64,000 bases of DNA from Streptomyces sp. NBC_01304. Lineage in GTDB: Bacteria; Actinomycetota; Actinomycetes; Streptomycetales; Streptomycetaceae. A model generated the notes under the pieces. The model worked only from the letters and a program-made list of their open reading frames with translations. It was not told where the DNA came from and did not search any database. Position numbers and translations under genes: made by a program. Below are positions 54,548-63,961 of the stretch, one piece after another (position 1 is the stretch's first letter; the number at the start of each line of letters is the position of its first letter). The DNA lies in contig NZ_CP109055.1 in the NCBI RefSeq assembly GCF_035975855.1, positions 6,324,001-6,388,000 of the forward strand, given 5' to 3'.

Positions 54548-55297
54548 TCAGCCCGCAACCCCCACGACCCGCACCTCGGAACGCACCGCGGCCTCGTACC
54601 GCCGAAGCACCACCCGGGCAACCCGCGGATGATCCGCAAGAGGCTCGGCAACGGCCCAGGCCCCAACCCCCGCCAGCGCACGCGTAAACCGCCCCGGCGC
54701 CAGCAGATGCGTGGCCACGGCAACCCGCCGATACCCCGCATCCCGCAGCCGCTGCACCGTATCCGGCACGGTCGGCTCGGCAGCCGAGCAATAGGCGGGC
54801 AGCACCGGCACAGTGCCCCGCTCCGCCTCAAGGAGCGTATGCAGCTGCGCCACAGCAGTGCGAGCCCCGTCGTTCCCCCCGTCGCGCGACGACCCGGCCG
54901 AGGCCACCACGACCGCATCCGCCCGCCCCCCGCCGGCCAGGCTCTCCGCCTCCCGCAACCGCCCGTACAGGGCCAGCGCGATGTCCTGCTCCCCGGCGAG
55001 CCCGGCCGTGAGCGAGACCGGCAGCGGCCGCGGCTTCGCGACGAGCGCCGGAATGTCGATGGTCCGGTGGAACCCGTTCCCGAGCAGCAGCGGCACCACG
55101 ACGGCCCGCTCCCGCGCGGCCTGCGCGAGATGGTCGAGCGCCTGCCCGAGGGAGGGCCGCTGGATGTCGAGGTGCCCCACCACGGGGCGTACACCGGACA
55201 TCGCCTCGACGGCGTCGCAGAGCCGCCCGACGGTGGCGGCGGCCGCGGGCACGGCACTGCCGTGCACAGCGAGAACCAAGGTGGGGGAGGAGGGCAT
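54548..55297 (-). CDS. CbiX-type sirohydrochlorin chelatase
   Basis: 249 residues from ATG 55297. Two CbiX half-domains are visible: LVLAVHGSAVPAAAATVG (first metal His), GNGFHRTIDIP, then AGYRRVAVATHLLAPGRF (second metal His). It inserts Fe2+ (or Co2+) into sirohydrochlorin, the last step of siroheme synthesis. It is divergent from nirB, which needs siroheme, so cofactor supply and enzyme are side by side. Confidence 0.9.
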   Translation of the reverse strand: MPSSPTLVLAVHGSAVPAAAATVGRLCDAVEAMSGVRPVVGHLDIQRPSLGQALDHLAQAARERAVVVPLLLGNGFHRTIDIPALVAKPRPLPVSLTAGLAGEQDIALALYGRLREAESLAGGGRADAVVVASAGSSRDGGNDGARTAVAQLHTLLEAERGTVPVLPAYCSAAEPTVPDTVQRLRDAGYRRVAVATHLLAPGRFTRALAGVGAWAVAEPLADHPRVARVVLRRYEAAVRSEVRVVGVAG

Positions 55298-55363
55298 GCC
55301 CTCGACGCTACGCGCGCGGGGGGTGCGCCCGGATCGGCCGGATGGCCACTGAACCGCGGGCCG

Positions 55364-55384
55364 GGTCCCGGAACGGGCGGGACC
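55364..55384. promoter_or_regulatory. Inverted repeat upstream of nirB
   Basis: GGTCCCG and CGGGACC, 7-bp arms separated by 7 bp, between cbiX and nirB. The half-site GGGACC recurs at the DevR-like box and upstream of pflB. Role is inference. Confidence 0.35.
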
Positions 55385-55563
55385 GTGGACCACCGCCGAC
55401 CGGGCCGCAAGTCCTGTGCAGTGGGGCCCTTCACGGCCCGGCCGGCCCGGCCACCAGGCCTACCGTCGAATGAGGACCCCGCAACTGAGGACTCCTCAAC
55501 GCAAGCCCGCGCGGCCACCTGCCCGCCCGGCCCCCTCGACGTACGACGGAGTGTGAATCCCCC

Positions 55564-58335
55564 ATGGCACAGACCCTGGTGCTCATCGGCCACGGCATGG
55601 TGGGCCAGCACTTCCTCGAGGTGCTTGCGGAACGCGGCGCGCTCGCGGGCCCGGGCGGCGGACCCGGCTGGCACGTCACGGTGCTCGCCGAGGAGGACCG
55701 CGTCGCCTACGACCGCGTGCACCTGTCCTCCGCCTTCACCGGCGCGACGGGCGACGAACTCTCCCTCACCGACGACGAGTTCATCCAGGCGCACGGCATC
55801 GACCTGCGCCTCGGCGACCCGGCCGAGCACATCGACCCGATCGCACGCACGGTGACCACGACCTCGGGCAACGTCGTCTCGTACGACGCCCTGGTCCTCG
55901 CCACGGGCTCCTTCCCGTTCGTCCCGCCGATCGAGGGCGCCGACGCCCCCGGCTGCTTCACCTACCGCACCCTCTACGACGTCGAGGCCCTCACCGCCTA
56001 CGCCGACGGCAAGCGCACCGGCGTCGTCGTCGGCGGCGGACTGCTCGGCCTGGAGGCCGCGGGCGCGCTGCGCACCCTCGGCCTGCAGACGCACGTCGTC
56101 GAGTTCGCGCCCCGTCTGATGCCGCTGCAGGTCGACGACGGCGGCGCCGCCGCGCTGCGCGCCACCATCGAGCAGATGGGCGTCGCGGTGCACACCGGCG
56201 TCGGCGCGAGCAGCGTCGAGACGGACGGTGACGGCAGCGCGCGGGGCCTGCGGCTCAGCAACGGCGAAGAGATCAACGCCGACGTCGTCGTCTTCTCCGC
56301 GGGCGTCCGCCCCCGCGACCGCCTCGCCCGCGAGGCCGGTCTCGCGGTCGGCGACCGCGGCGGTGTGGTCGTCGACGAGCACTGCCGCACCACGGACGCG
56401 TACGTGTACGCGATCGGCGAGTGCGCCCAGACCGCCGACGGCCGGGTCTACGGCCTGGTCGCGCCCGGCTACCAGATGGCGGAGGCCGCGGCGAGCGCGC
56501 TGGCGGGCGACGGCAGCAAGGTCTTCAACGGCGCCGACACCTCCACCAAGCTCAAGCTGATGGGCGCCGACGTGGCGTCCTTCGGCGACCCCTTCGCCAA
56601 GGAGGGCAAGGACGGCGCGGTCTCCGTCGTCTTCTCCGATTCCCGCGACGGCGTCTACAAGAAGCTTCTGCTCGGCCCCGACGGCTCGCTGCTCGGCGGC
56701 ATCCTGGTCGGCGACGCCGAGGCCTACGGCTCCCTGAAGCCGCACACCGGCAAGCAGCTCCCGGCCCCCGCCGAGGCCTATGTCGGCCCGGCCACCGCCG
56801 CCGACATCCCGGGCGCGGACGCGCTGCCGGACGACGCGGTCGTCTGCTCCTGCCACAACGTGACCAAGGGTGCGGTCACTTCGGCGATCGCCGCCGAGGG
56901 CCTCACCGACATCGGTGGCATCAAGAAGTGCACCAAGGCCGGTACGGGCTGCGGCGGTTGCGTCGGCACCCTGCAGGCCGTCCTCGACGCCGAGCTCTCC
57001 GCGGCCGGCATCGAGAAGGCCAAGGGCCTGTGCGAGCACTTCGAGCTGTCCCGCTCCGAGATCTACGACGTCGTACGCACCGAGCACATCCGGTCCTTCA
57101 CCGAGCTCCTGGAGAAGTACGGCAAGGGCTACGGCTGCGCGGTCTGCAAGCCCGTCGTCGGCAACGTACTGGGCACCCTGGCCCCGGAGTTGGGCCTGAC
57201 CCACATCCTCGACGGCGAGCAGGCCTCCCTCCAGGACTCCAACGACCTCTACCTCGCCAACCTCCAGAAGGACGGCACCTACTCGGTCGTCCCGCGCATC
57301 CCCGGCGGCGAGATCTCTCCCGAAGCGCTCATCGTCATCGGCGAGGTCGCCCGTGACTACGGCCTCTACACGAAGATCACCGGCGGTCAGCGCATCGACC
57401 TCTTCGGCGCCCGTGCCGAGCAACTCCCCGAGATCTGGCAGCGGTTGGTGGACGCCGGCATGGAGTCCGGTCACGCCTACGGCAAGTCCCTTCGTACGGT
57501 GAAGTCCTGCGTCGGCTCCAAGTTCTGCCGCTTCGGCCAGGGCGACTCGGTCCAGCTCGCCATCGACATCGAGCTCCGCTACCGGGGGCTCAGGTCGCCC
57601 CACAAGGTCAAGGGCGGCGTCTCCGGCTGCCTGCGCGAGTGCGCGGAGGCCCGCGGCAAGGACATCGGCGTCATCGCCACCGCCAACGGCTGGAACCTGT
57701 ACGTCTGCGGCAACGGCGGCACCCAGCCCCGCCACGCCGACCTGCTCGCCGCCGACCTCGACGCGGCCGGCCTGTTCCGCCTGATGGACCGCTTCCTCAT
57801 GTACTACGTGCGCACCGCCGAGCGCCTGGAGCGCACGTCGGCGTGGCTGGAGCGCATCGACGGCGGCCTCGACCACCTCAAGGCCGTCCTCATCGAGGAC
57901 TCCCTCGGCATCTGCGCCGAGCTCGAGGCCCAGATGGACCGCCACGTCGCCGCCTACCAGGACGAGTGGGCCGCCGTGCTCGCCGACCCGGCGAAGCTGG
58001 CCCGCTTCAAGCCCTTCACCTCCGCGCCCGAGGACGGGGTCTCGTTCACGGATGCCATCGAGAGCGCTGTCGGTGACCTGGAGCCGGGCCGCGGCCGCGT
58101 CGCCGTGCGGCCCGACGGCACCGAGGCGGCCCTGTTCAAGGACGCCGAGGGCGAGGTGTACGCCGTCGGCAACCGGGACCCGTTCTCCGGCGCCGGCGTG
58201 ATCGCCAACGGCATCATGGGCTCGGTCGGCGACATCCCGGTCGTCGCGTCCCCGATGCACAAGCAGGTCTTCGACCTGCGCACCGGCGTCTGCCTGGACG
58301 ACCCCGAGGTCGCGCTGCCGGTCCACAAGGCCTGA
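55564..58335 (+). CDS. nirB: NADH-dependent assimilatory nitrite reductase, NirB fused to NirD
   Basis: 923 residues. FAD/NADH module (LVLIGHGMVGQHFLE, VVVGGGLLGLEAAGAL), BFD-type [2Fe-2S] domain (C428-S-C430 then CTKAGTGCGGC), a second CAVC region, ferredoxin-like repeat, and siroheme/[4Fe-4S] motifs CVGSKFC (649, 655) and CLREC (689, 693). From about residue 825 the chain becomes a NirD domain (GDLEPGRGRVAV, RDPFSGAG, VASPMHKQVFDLRTG) without Rieske cysteines, as in NirD. Streptomyces normally has separate nirB and nirD genes. It reduces nitrite to ammonia with NADH. Confidence 0.96.
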   Translation: MAQTLVLIGHGMVGQHFLEVLAERGALAGPGGGPGWHVTVLAEEDRVAYDRVHLSSAFTGATGDELSLTDDEFIQAHGIDLRLGDPAEHIDPIARTVTTTSGNVVSYDALVLATGSFPFVPPIEGADAPGCFTYRTLYDVEALTAYADGKRTGVVVGGGLLGLEAAGALRTLGLQTHVVEFAPRLMPLQVDDGGAAALRATIEQMGVAVHTGVGASSVETDGDGSARGLRLSNGEEINADVVVFSAGVRPRDRLAREAGLAVGDRGGVVVDEHCRTTDAYVYAIGECAQTADGRVYGLVAPGYQMAEAAASALAGDGSKVFNGADTSTKLKLMGADVASFGDPFAKEGKDGAVSVVFSDSRDGVYKKLLLGPDGSLLGGILVGDAEAYGSLKPHTGKQLPAPAEAYVGPATAADIPGADALPDDAVVCSCHNVTKGAVTSAIAAEGLTDIGGIKKCTKAGTGCGGCVGTLQAVLDAELSAAGIEKAKGLCEHFELSRSEIYDVVRTEHIRSFTELLEKYGKGYGCAVCKPVVGNVLGTLAPELGLTHILDGEQASLQDSNDLYLANLQKDGTYSVVPRIPGGEISPEALIVIGEVARDYGLYTKITGGQRIDLFGARAEQLPEIWQRLVDAGMESGHAYGKSLRTVKSCVGSKFCRFGQGDSVQLAIDIELRYRGLRSPHKVKGGVSGCLRECAEARGKDIGVIATANGWNLYVCGNGGTQPRHADLLAADLDAAGLFRLMDRFLMYYVRTAERLERTSAWLERIDGGLDHLKAVLIEDSLGICAELEAQMDRHVAAYQDEWAAVLADPAKLARFKPFTSAPEDGVSFTDAIESAVGDLEPGRGRVAVRPDGTEAALFKDAEGEVYAVGNRDPFSGAGVIANGIMGSVGDIPVVASPMHKQVFDLRTGVCLDDPEVALPVHKA

Positions 58336-58360
58336 GGCCCACTTTCCCTTCGCGCCACTC

Positions 58361-58392
58361 CTGCCGTCCGGTCCGAACAGGCCGGACGGCAG
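58361..58392 (+). terminator. Terminator after nirB
   Basis: 11-bp arms CTGCCGTCCGG / CCGGACGGCAG with a 10-nt loop, 25 bp after the stop. Confidence 0.85.
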
Positions 58393-58533
58393 GTGGACAA
58401 CGGGACCTACGACAGTTGCCATCCGGGGCCCTAGGGCAGCGGGCATAGGCGACCAATTCCCCTGAACTTTCCCGTAATTCACATACACCCTGGATAGGTA
58501 AGGATTCCCTCCTCCACCACCAGGAACTAAGCC

Positions 58534-59952
58534 ATGAGTCCTGCCGTCCAAGAAGCAGCCGCGGCCACCCAGCCGTCGTACGACCCGGAGCAGTACCGTC
58601 CGGGCCGCACCATCACCGACTGGGAGCCGGAGAACGAGCTCTTCTGGAAGTCCACCGGCAAGCGGGTCGCCACCCGCAACCTGTGGATAGCCGTCCCCGC
58701 GCTGCTCGTCGCCTTCGTGGTGTGGCAGGTGTGGAGCGTCACCGCAACGAACCTCAAGGACGTCGGCTTCGCGCTCAGCGACTCGCAGCTGTTCTGGCTG
58801 ACGGCCATCCCGGGTATCACCGGCGGTACGGCCCGGATCTTCTACACCTTCCTCGGCCCGAAGATCGGCCAGCGCACCTTCACCGCCCTGTCCACGGTGG
58901 TGCTGATCGTCCCGCTGCTCTGGCTGGGCTTCGCGATCCAGGACACCTCGACGTCCTTCGCCACCCTGGGCATGATCGCGGCGCTGTGCGGCATCGGCGG
59001 CGCCAACTTCTCCTCGTCGCTCGCCAACATCGGCTTCTTCTTCCCGAAGGCCCAGAAGGGCAACGCGACCGGCATCAACGGCGGCCTCGGCAACCTCGGC
59101 GTCTCCGTCGTCCAGCTCCTCACCCCGATCGTCATCACCAGCTCGGTGATCGCCATCGGCTCGGGCCAGCACAACGCCAAGACCGGCAAGGACGTCTACC
59201 TCCAGAACGCCGCGTTCCTGTGGGTCCCGATCCTGATCGTCCTGGCCGCGATCGCGTGGTTCGGCCAGAACAACCTGAAGACCGCCTCCACCTCCTTCAG
59301 CCAGCAGAAGATCATCTTCAAGCGCAAGCACAACTGGCTGATGACCTGGCTGTACGTCGGCACCTTCGGCTCGTTCATCGGCTTCGCCGCGGCCTTCCCG
59401 ATGCTGATCAAGACCACGTTCCCCGCGTACTCGGTCGCGACCTTCGCCTGGATGGGCCCGGCCCTCGGCGCCCTGGCCCGCTGGGCCGGCGGCTGGATCG
59501 CGGACAAGCTGGGCGGCGCCCGCGTCACCATCCTGTCCTTCGTGGGCATGGGTGCCTCGATCATCGGCGTGATCAACTTCCTGCCCAGCGGCGGCAACGG
59601 CGGCAACTTCGCCGGCTTCTTCGCCTGCTTCCTCGCGGCGTTCTTCTTCTCCGGCATCGGCAACGGCTCCACGTTCCGCCAGATCCCGGTGATCTTCCGC
59701 AACCAGCACCTGAAGGGTCTGACGGAGGGCACGCCCGAGTTCGCGAAGGCGCTCAAGCAGACCGAGATGGAGGCGGGCGCCGTCACCGGCTTCACCGCGG
59801 CCATCGCCGCCTACGGCTTCTTCTTCATCCCGGCGCTGTTCGCCAACTTCGCGGTGACCAGCGCGATGTGGGGCTTCGTCGGCTTCTACGTCTCCTGCAT
59901 CGTCGTCTGCTGGTGGTTCTACGCCCGCAAGGGCGCGGAGTCGCCCTCCTAG
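58534..59952 (+). CDS. narK: NarK-type nitrate/nitrite transporter
   Basis: 472 residues, good ribosome site (CAGGAACT). After a hydrophilic N-terminus, twelve helices carry the nitrate-porter signatures GIGGANFSSSLANIGFFFP and AAIAAYGFFFIPALF, with NFAGFFACFLAAFFFSGIGNGSTFRQIPVIF. It exchanges or imports nitrate/nitrite. The position directly after nirB supports supply of nitrite to the reductase or export of nitrite during anaerobic nitrate respiration. Confidence 0.95.
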   Translation: MSPAVQEAAAATQPSYDPEQYRPGRTITDWEPENELFWKSTGKRVATRNLWIAVPALLVAFVVWQVWSVTATNLKDVGFALSDSQLFWLTAIPGITGGTARIFYTFLGPKIGQRTFTALSTVVLIVPLLWLGFAIQDTSTSFATLGMIAALCGIGGANFSSSLANIGFFFPKAQKGNATGINGGLGNLGVSVVQLLTPIVITSSVIAIGSGQHNAKTGKDVYLQNAAFLWVPILIVLAAIAWFGQNNLKTASTSFSQQKIIFKRKHNWLMTWLYVGTFGSFIGFAAAFPMLIKTTFPAYSVATFAWMGPALGALARWAGGWIADKLGGARVTILSFVGMGASIIGVINFLPSGGNGGNFAGFFACFLAAFFFSGIGNGSTFRQIPVIFRNQHLKGLTEGTPEFAKALKQTEMEAGAVTGFTAAIAAYGFFFIPALFANFAVTSAMWGFVGFYVSCIVVCWWFYARKGAESPS

Positions 59953-60108
59953 CAGCACCCGTCGCCCTCGGGAGCCACGGACCACCGGCCATCGCCTACG
60001 CCTTCGCCGGGTCCGCGGCCTCCGGGGGCACCGGCATGTCCGGGCTCGGTCGAGCCCGCCCGCCTCCTCGCCCCGCTCGGCACGGTCGACCGCAGAAAGC
60101 CCACCCCC
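59953..60108. other. Spacer between narK and dcu genes
   Basis: 156 bp with no gene. It has a small CGGGCTCG / CGAGCCCG hairpin at 60041-60058 (tight loop) and no recognisable promoter motif. The dcu gene could be read from its own promoter or from narK. Confidence 0.5.
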
Positions 60109-61446
60109 ATGATCAGCATGCTGCTCCAACTCGTCGTCATGATCGGCGCCATAGCGCTCGGCTCCCGCAAGGGCGGGGTCGGCATGGGCCTGTGGGGCGC
60201 GGTCGGCGTCTTCGTCCTGGCGACCGTCTTCGACGTGGCGCCCGCTGACACCTCCGGCATCGTCGACGTGATGCTGATCATCCTCGCCGTGATCATGGCC
60301 GCGGCGGCGATGGAGGCGGCGGGCGGCATCGAGTACCTGGTCGGCGTCGCCGAGAAGGCGATCCGCCGCAATCCGTCCCGGGTCACCTTCATCGCGCCCG
60401 TCGTGAGCTGGCTCTTCACCCTGGGCGCGGGCACGGCCCACGTCTTCTACCCGCTGCTGCCCGTCATCCACGACGTGGCCCGCGAGGGCGGCGTACGCCC
60501 CGAACGACCCATCGCCGTCTCCTCGATCGCCGCGACCGTGGGCATCACCGCCTCGCCCGTCTCCGCCGCGATGGCCGCCATGATCGTGCTGTACGACAAG
60601 GACGGCTGGGGGCTGCCGAAGATCATGGCCGTGGCGGTGCCGGCCACCCTGCTCGGCGTGCTCGTCGCGGCCCTCGTCCAGTCCCGGATCGGCAAGCCGC
60701 TGGACCAGGACCCCGAGTACCAACGGCGCCTGGCCGCAGGCGAGATCGAGCCGGTCGCCGCCGAGGGAACGCAGGCGGAGGCCAAGCCGCTGAAGCCCCG
60801 GGCGCGCTGGTCGGCGTACCTCTTCCTGGCCGGCACCGTGGCCGTCGTGGTCAGCGGCCTCTTCCCGGACCTGCGCCCGGAGGTCCCCGGCGCCAAGGGT
60901 TCGGCGCCGCTCTCCATGCCCGCCACCATCGAGATCCTGATGATGGCCGTGGCCGCGCTGATCCTGCTGGTCTGCAAGGTCGACGCCAAGAAGATCCCGG
61001 GCAGCGAGGTGGCCCGCTCCGGCCTCGTCGCCGTCATCGGCGTCTTCGGCCTGTCCTGGCTCGGCCTGTCCTTCATCGGCGCCAACGAGAAGCGCATCAC
61101 CGACGCCCTCGGCGGCATCGCCGAATCCCAGCCCTGGTTCTTCGCGGTGATGCTCCTGTTGCTCTCCTCGCTGCTGTTCAGCCAGGCGACCACCACCAAG
61201 GCCCTGATGCCGCTCGGCGTCGCGCTCGGCATCCCCACGCCGCTGCTGATCGCCATGTGGCCGGCCGTGAACGGCTACTTCATCCTGCCGACGTACGGCA
61301 CCTACATCGCGGCGATCAACTTCGACCGCACCGGCACCACGAAGGTCGGCCGCTTCGTGGTCAACCACTCGTTCATGATTCCCGGCCTGGTCACCGTCAC
61401 GACGGCGGTGCTCGCGGGCTTCGGCATCGCGGAACTGCTCGCGTAA
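60109..61446 (+). CDS. Anaerobic C4-dicarboxylate transporter (DcuA/DcuB family)
   Basis: 445 residues, 10-12 helices. Family features: VVMIGAIALGSRKGGVGMGL, IILAVIMAAAAMEAAGGIEYLV, FIAPVVSWLFTLGAGTAHVFY, SSIAATVGITASPVSAAMAAM and FSQATTTKALMPLGVALG. DcuA/B proteins import fumarate, malate or aspartate and exchange them for succinate during anaerobic growth of enterobacteria. The gene is placed between narK and pflB, which supports a fermentative or fumarate-respiring role here. It is rare in Streptomyces. Confidence 0.93.
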   Translation: MISMLLQLVVMIGAIALGSRKGGVGMGLWGAVGVFVLATVFDVAPADTSGIVDVMLIILAVIMAAAAMEAAGGIEYLVGVAEKAIRRNPSRVTFIAPVVSWLFTLGAGTAHVFYPLLPVIHDVAREGGVRPERPIAVSSIAATVGITASPVSAAMAAMIVLYDKDGWGLPKIMAVAVPATLLGVLVAALVQSRIGKPLDQDPEYQRRLAAGEIEPVAAEGTQAEAKPLKPRARWSAYLFLAGTVAVVVSGLFPDLRPEVPGAKGSAPLSMPATIEILMMAVAALILLVCKVDAKKIPGSEVARSGLVAVIGVFGLSWLGLSFIGANEKRITDALGGIAESQPWFFAVMLLLLSSLLFSQATTTKALMPLGVALGIPTPLLIAMWPAVNGYFILPTYGTYIAAINFDRTGTTKVGRFVVNHSFMIPGLVTVTTAVLAGFGIAELLA

Positions 61447-61506
61447 CCCCGCCGGGACTGCTCGCACACGTGCCTCCGCGGATCGCACAAGTACCTCCCC
61501 GAAAAA

Positions 61507-61526
61507 CTTGTGAAAGTTTTCACAAG
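61507..61526. promoter_or_regulatory. Rex operator (ROP) upstream of pflB
   Basis: CTTGTGAAAGTTTTCACAAG is a perfect TTGTGAA-N4-TTCACAA palindrome, the site of the redox repressor Rex, which releases DNA when NADH is high. It lies about 180 bp upstream of pflB and 61 bp after the dcu stop. Confidence 0.85.
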
Positions 61527-61599
61527 CGAACTTAGGTCCTTGGTCCTGGCCAAAACCGCAGGTCAGGCGGGGCGCGTCCGATTCGATCCCGTCGGGCGC

Positions 61600-61615
61600 G
61601 GGACCTTCGGGTCCC
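61600..61615. promoter_or_regulatory. DevR-like inverted repeat / hairpin upstream of pflB
   Basis: GGGACC-TTCG-GGTCCC, with a further GGTCCC/GGGACC pair overlapping at 61610-61626. The halves match the DevR/OsdR half-site but the spacing is 2 bp wider than in the DosR consensus. On RNA it would form a UUCG hairpin, so a leader-RNA role is also possible. Confidence 0.45.
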
Positions 61616-61661
61616 AATCAGGGACCAACGCCGCCCCAAATGATCGATCAAAAGCAGTGCA

Positions 61662-61706
61662 ATGGATGAGGTAGCAATGGCGCGACTCGGAAGGTGCGGG
61701 CGATGA
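61662..61706 (+). other. Possible leader peptide overlapping the pflB start
   Basis: A 14-codon open frame [14 protein letters not shown] (or nine codons from the ATG at 61677, with GAGGTAGC upstream). Its stop TGA overlaps the pflB start as ATGA, so translation could be coupled. It may be chance. Confidence 0.3.
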
Positions 61707-63961
61707 CTGCAACTCCTGCGGAGAAGACGGTTAACGACGAGGCCTGGAAGGGCTTCAAGGGCGGCCTGTGGCGGGACGCGATCGACGTCCGCGACTTCGT
61801 CCAGCAGAACTACACCCCGTACGAGGGCGACGACGCCTTCCTCGCGGGCCCCACGGAGCGCACCACCGCGGTGTGGAACAAGCTCCTCTCGATGTTCCCC
61901 GAGGAGATCGAGAAGGGCGTCTACGACGTCGACGTGAAGACCCCGTCGCGCATCGACGCCTTCGCGCCGGGCTACATCGACGCCGACAAGGACCTGATCG
62001 TCGGCCTCCAGACGGACGGCCCGCTCAAGCGCGCCATCATGCCCAACGGCGGCTGGCGCATGGTCGAGGGCGCCCTCAACTCCTACGGGTACGAGGCCGA
62101 CCCCGAGGTCCGGGAGATCTACACCCACCTCCGCAAGACCCACAACCAGGGTGTCTTCGACGCCTACACCCCGGAGATCCGCGCCTGCCGCTCCTCCGGC
62201 ATCATCACCGGCCTCCCTGACGCCTACGGCCGCGGCCGCATCATCGGCGACTACCGCCGTGTCGCCCTCTACGGCATCGACCGCCTCATCGAGGACAAGC
62301 AGGCCGTCAAGGTCGAGCTCGACGCCGAGTGGCCGAACGAGGACGTCATCCGCGCCCGCGAGGAGACCTCGGAGCAGATCAGGGCCCTGGGCGAGCTCAA
62401 GGCGATGGCGCAGTCGTACGGCTACGACATCTCCCGCCCGGCCGAGACCGGCCGCGAGGCCGTCCAGTGGCTGTACTTCGCGTACCTCGCCGCGGTCAAG
62501 GAGCAGAACGGCGCGGCCATGTCGATCGGCCGCATCGACAACTTCCTCGACATCTACCTGCAGCGCGACATCGAGGCCGGCCTCATCACCGAGGAGCAGG
62601 CCCAGGAGTTCATCGACGACTTCGTCATCAAGCTCCGCATCGTCCGCTTCCTGCGCACCCCCGAGTACAACGAGCTGTACTCCGGCGACCCGACCTGGGT
62701 CACCTGGTCCATGGCCGGCATCGGCGAGGACGGCCGCCCGCTGGTCTCCAAGACGACCTTCCGCGCGCTGCAGACCCTGTACAACCTGGGCCCGGCCCCG
62801 GAGCCGAACCTGACCGTCTTCTGGGCGCAGGAGCTCCCCAAGGGCTTCAAGGACTACGCCTCCAAGGTCGCCATCGACACCTCGGCCATCCAGTTCGAGT
62901 CCGACGAGCTGATGCGCCCGAAGTACGGCGACGACACCGCGATCGCCTGCTGCGTCTCCGCCATGGCGGTCGGCAAGCAGATGCAGTTCTTCGGCGCCCG
63001 TGTGAACGTCGCCAAGGCGCTCCTGTACGCGATCAACGGCGGCCGTGACGAGAAGTCCGGCAAGCTCGTCGTCCAGGGCTTCGAGCCCATCGAGGGCGAG
63101 TACCTCGACTACGAGAAGGTCGCCGAGCAGTACGACTCGATGCTCGAGTGGCTGGCCAAGACGTACGTACACGCGCTGAACGTCATCCACTACATGCACG
63201 ACAAGTACGCCTACGAGCGCATCGAGATGGCGCTGCACGACCGCGAGATCCTGCGCACCATGGCCTGCGGCATCGCCGGCCTCTCGGTCGCCGCGGACTC
63301 CCTGTCGGCTCTGAAGCACGCCAAGGTCAAGGTCGTCCGTGACGAGACCGGCCTCGCCGTCGACTACCAGATCGAGGGCGACTACCCGGCCTACGGCAAC
63401 AACGACGACCGCGCCGACGAGATCGCCCAGCGCATCGTCACCGGCTTCATGGAGAAGATCCGCAAGTACCCGACGTACCGGAACGCGCTGCACACCCAGT
63501 CGGTGCTGACCATCACGTCGAACGTCGTCTACGGCAAGAAGACCGGCAACACCCCCGACGGCCGTCGTGCCGGCGCTCCGTTCGCCCCGGGTGCCAACCC
63601 GATGAACGGCCGTGACGAGCACGGCTACATCGCCTCCGCGATGTCGGTCGCCAAGCTCAACTACGACGACGCCGAGGACGGCATCTCGCTGACCAACACG
63701 ATCACCCCGGACGCTCTCGGCCGCACTCCCGAGGACCGCATCGAGAACCTCTCCGGCGTGCTCGACGGCTTCATGGCCAGCGACGGCTTCCACATGAACG
63801 TCAACGTGCTCAACAAGGCGACCCTCGAGGACGCCATGGAGCACCCGGAGAACTACCCGCAGCTGACCATCCGGGTCTCCGGCTACGCGGTGAACTTCGT
63901 CCGCCTGACGCGCGAGCAGCAGCTGGACGTCATCAACCGCACGTTCCACGGCTCCCTCTGA
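61703..63961 (+). CDS. pflB: Pyruvate formate-lyase (formate C-acetyltransferase)
   Basis: 752 residues from ATG 61703, with GGAAGG at 8 nt. It is a glycyl radical enzyme: catalytic Cys-Cys pair in [12 protein letters not shown] (Cys416-Cys417) and the radical loop [10 protein letters not shown] with Gly727, both intact. [28 protein letters not shown] is the typical PflB N-terminus. It splits pyruvate plus CoA into formate and acetyl-CoA and is oxygen-sensitive when activated. The activating enzyme would be expected just beyond the window. Rex and possibly DevR-type control are visible upstream. Confidence 0.97.
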   Translation: MTATPAEKTVNDEAWKGFKGGLWRDAIDVRDFVQQNYTPYEGDDAFLAGPTERTTAVWNKLLSMFPEEIEKGVYDVDVKTPSRIDAFAPGYIDADKDLIVGLQTDGPLKRAIMPNGGWRMVEGALNSYGYEADPEVREIYTHLRKTHNQGVFDAYTPEIRACRSSGIITGLPDAYGRGRIIGDYRRVALYGIDRLIEDKQAVKVELDAEWPNEDVIRAREETSEQIRALGELKAMAQSYGYDISRPAETGREAVQWLYFAYLAAVKEQNGAAMSIGRIDNFLDIYLQRDIEAGLITEEQAQEFIDDFVIKLRIVRFLRTPEYNELYSGDPTWVTWSMAGIGEDGRPLVSKTTFRALQTLYNLGPAPEPNLTVFWAQELPKGFKDYASKVAIDTSAIQFESDELMRPKYGDDTAIACCVSAMAVGKQMQFFGARVNVAKALLYAINGGRDEKSGKLVVQGFEPIEGEYLDYEKVAEQYDSMLEWLAKTYVHALNVIHYMHDKYAYERIEMALHDREILRTMACGIAGLSVAADSLSALKHAKVKVVRDETGLAVDYQIEGDYPAYGNNDDRADEIAQRIVTGFMEKIRKYPTYRNALHTQSVLTITSNVVYGKKTGNTPDGRRAGAPFAPGANPMNGRDEHGYIASAMSVAKLNYDDAEDGISLTNTITPDALGRTPEDRIENLSGVLDGFMASDGFHMNVNVLNKATLEDAMEHPENYPQLTIRVSGYAVNFVRLTREQQLDVINRTFHGSL

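Noticed and set aside
54520..61617. A 2365-codon open frame on the minus strand opposite nirB, narK and dcu
   Set aside because: It is the antisense of three well-conserved genes, created by the G+C-rich third-position bias. The predicted protein is Gly/Ala/Val/Arg/Asp low-complexity with no domain.
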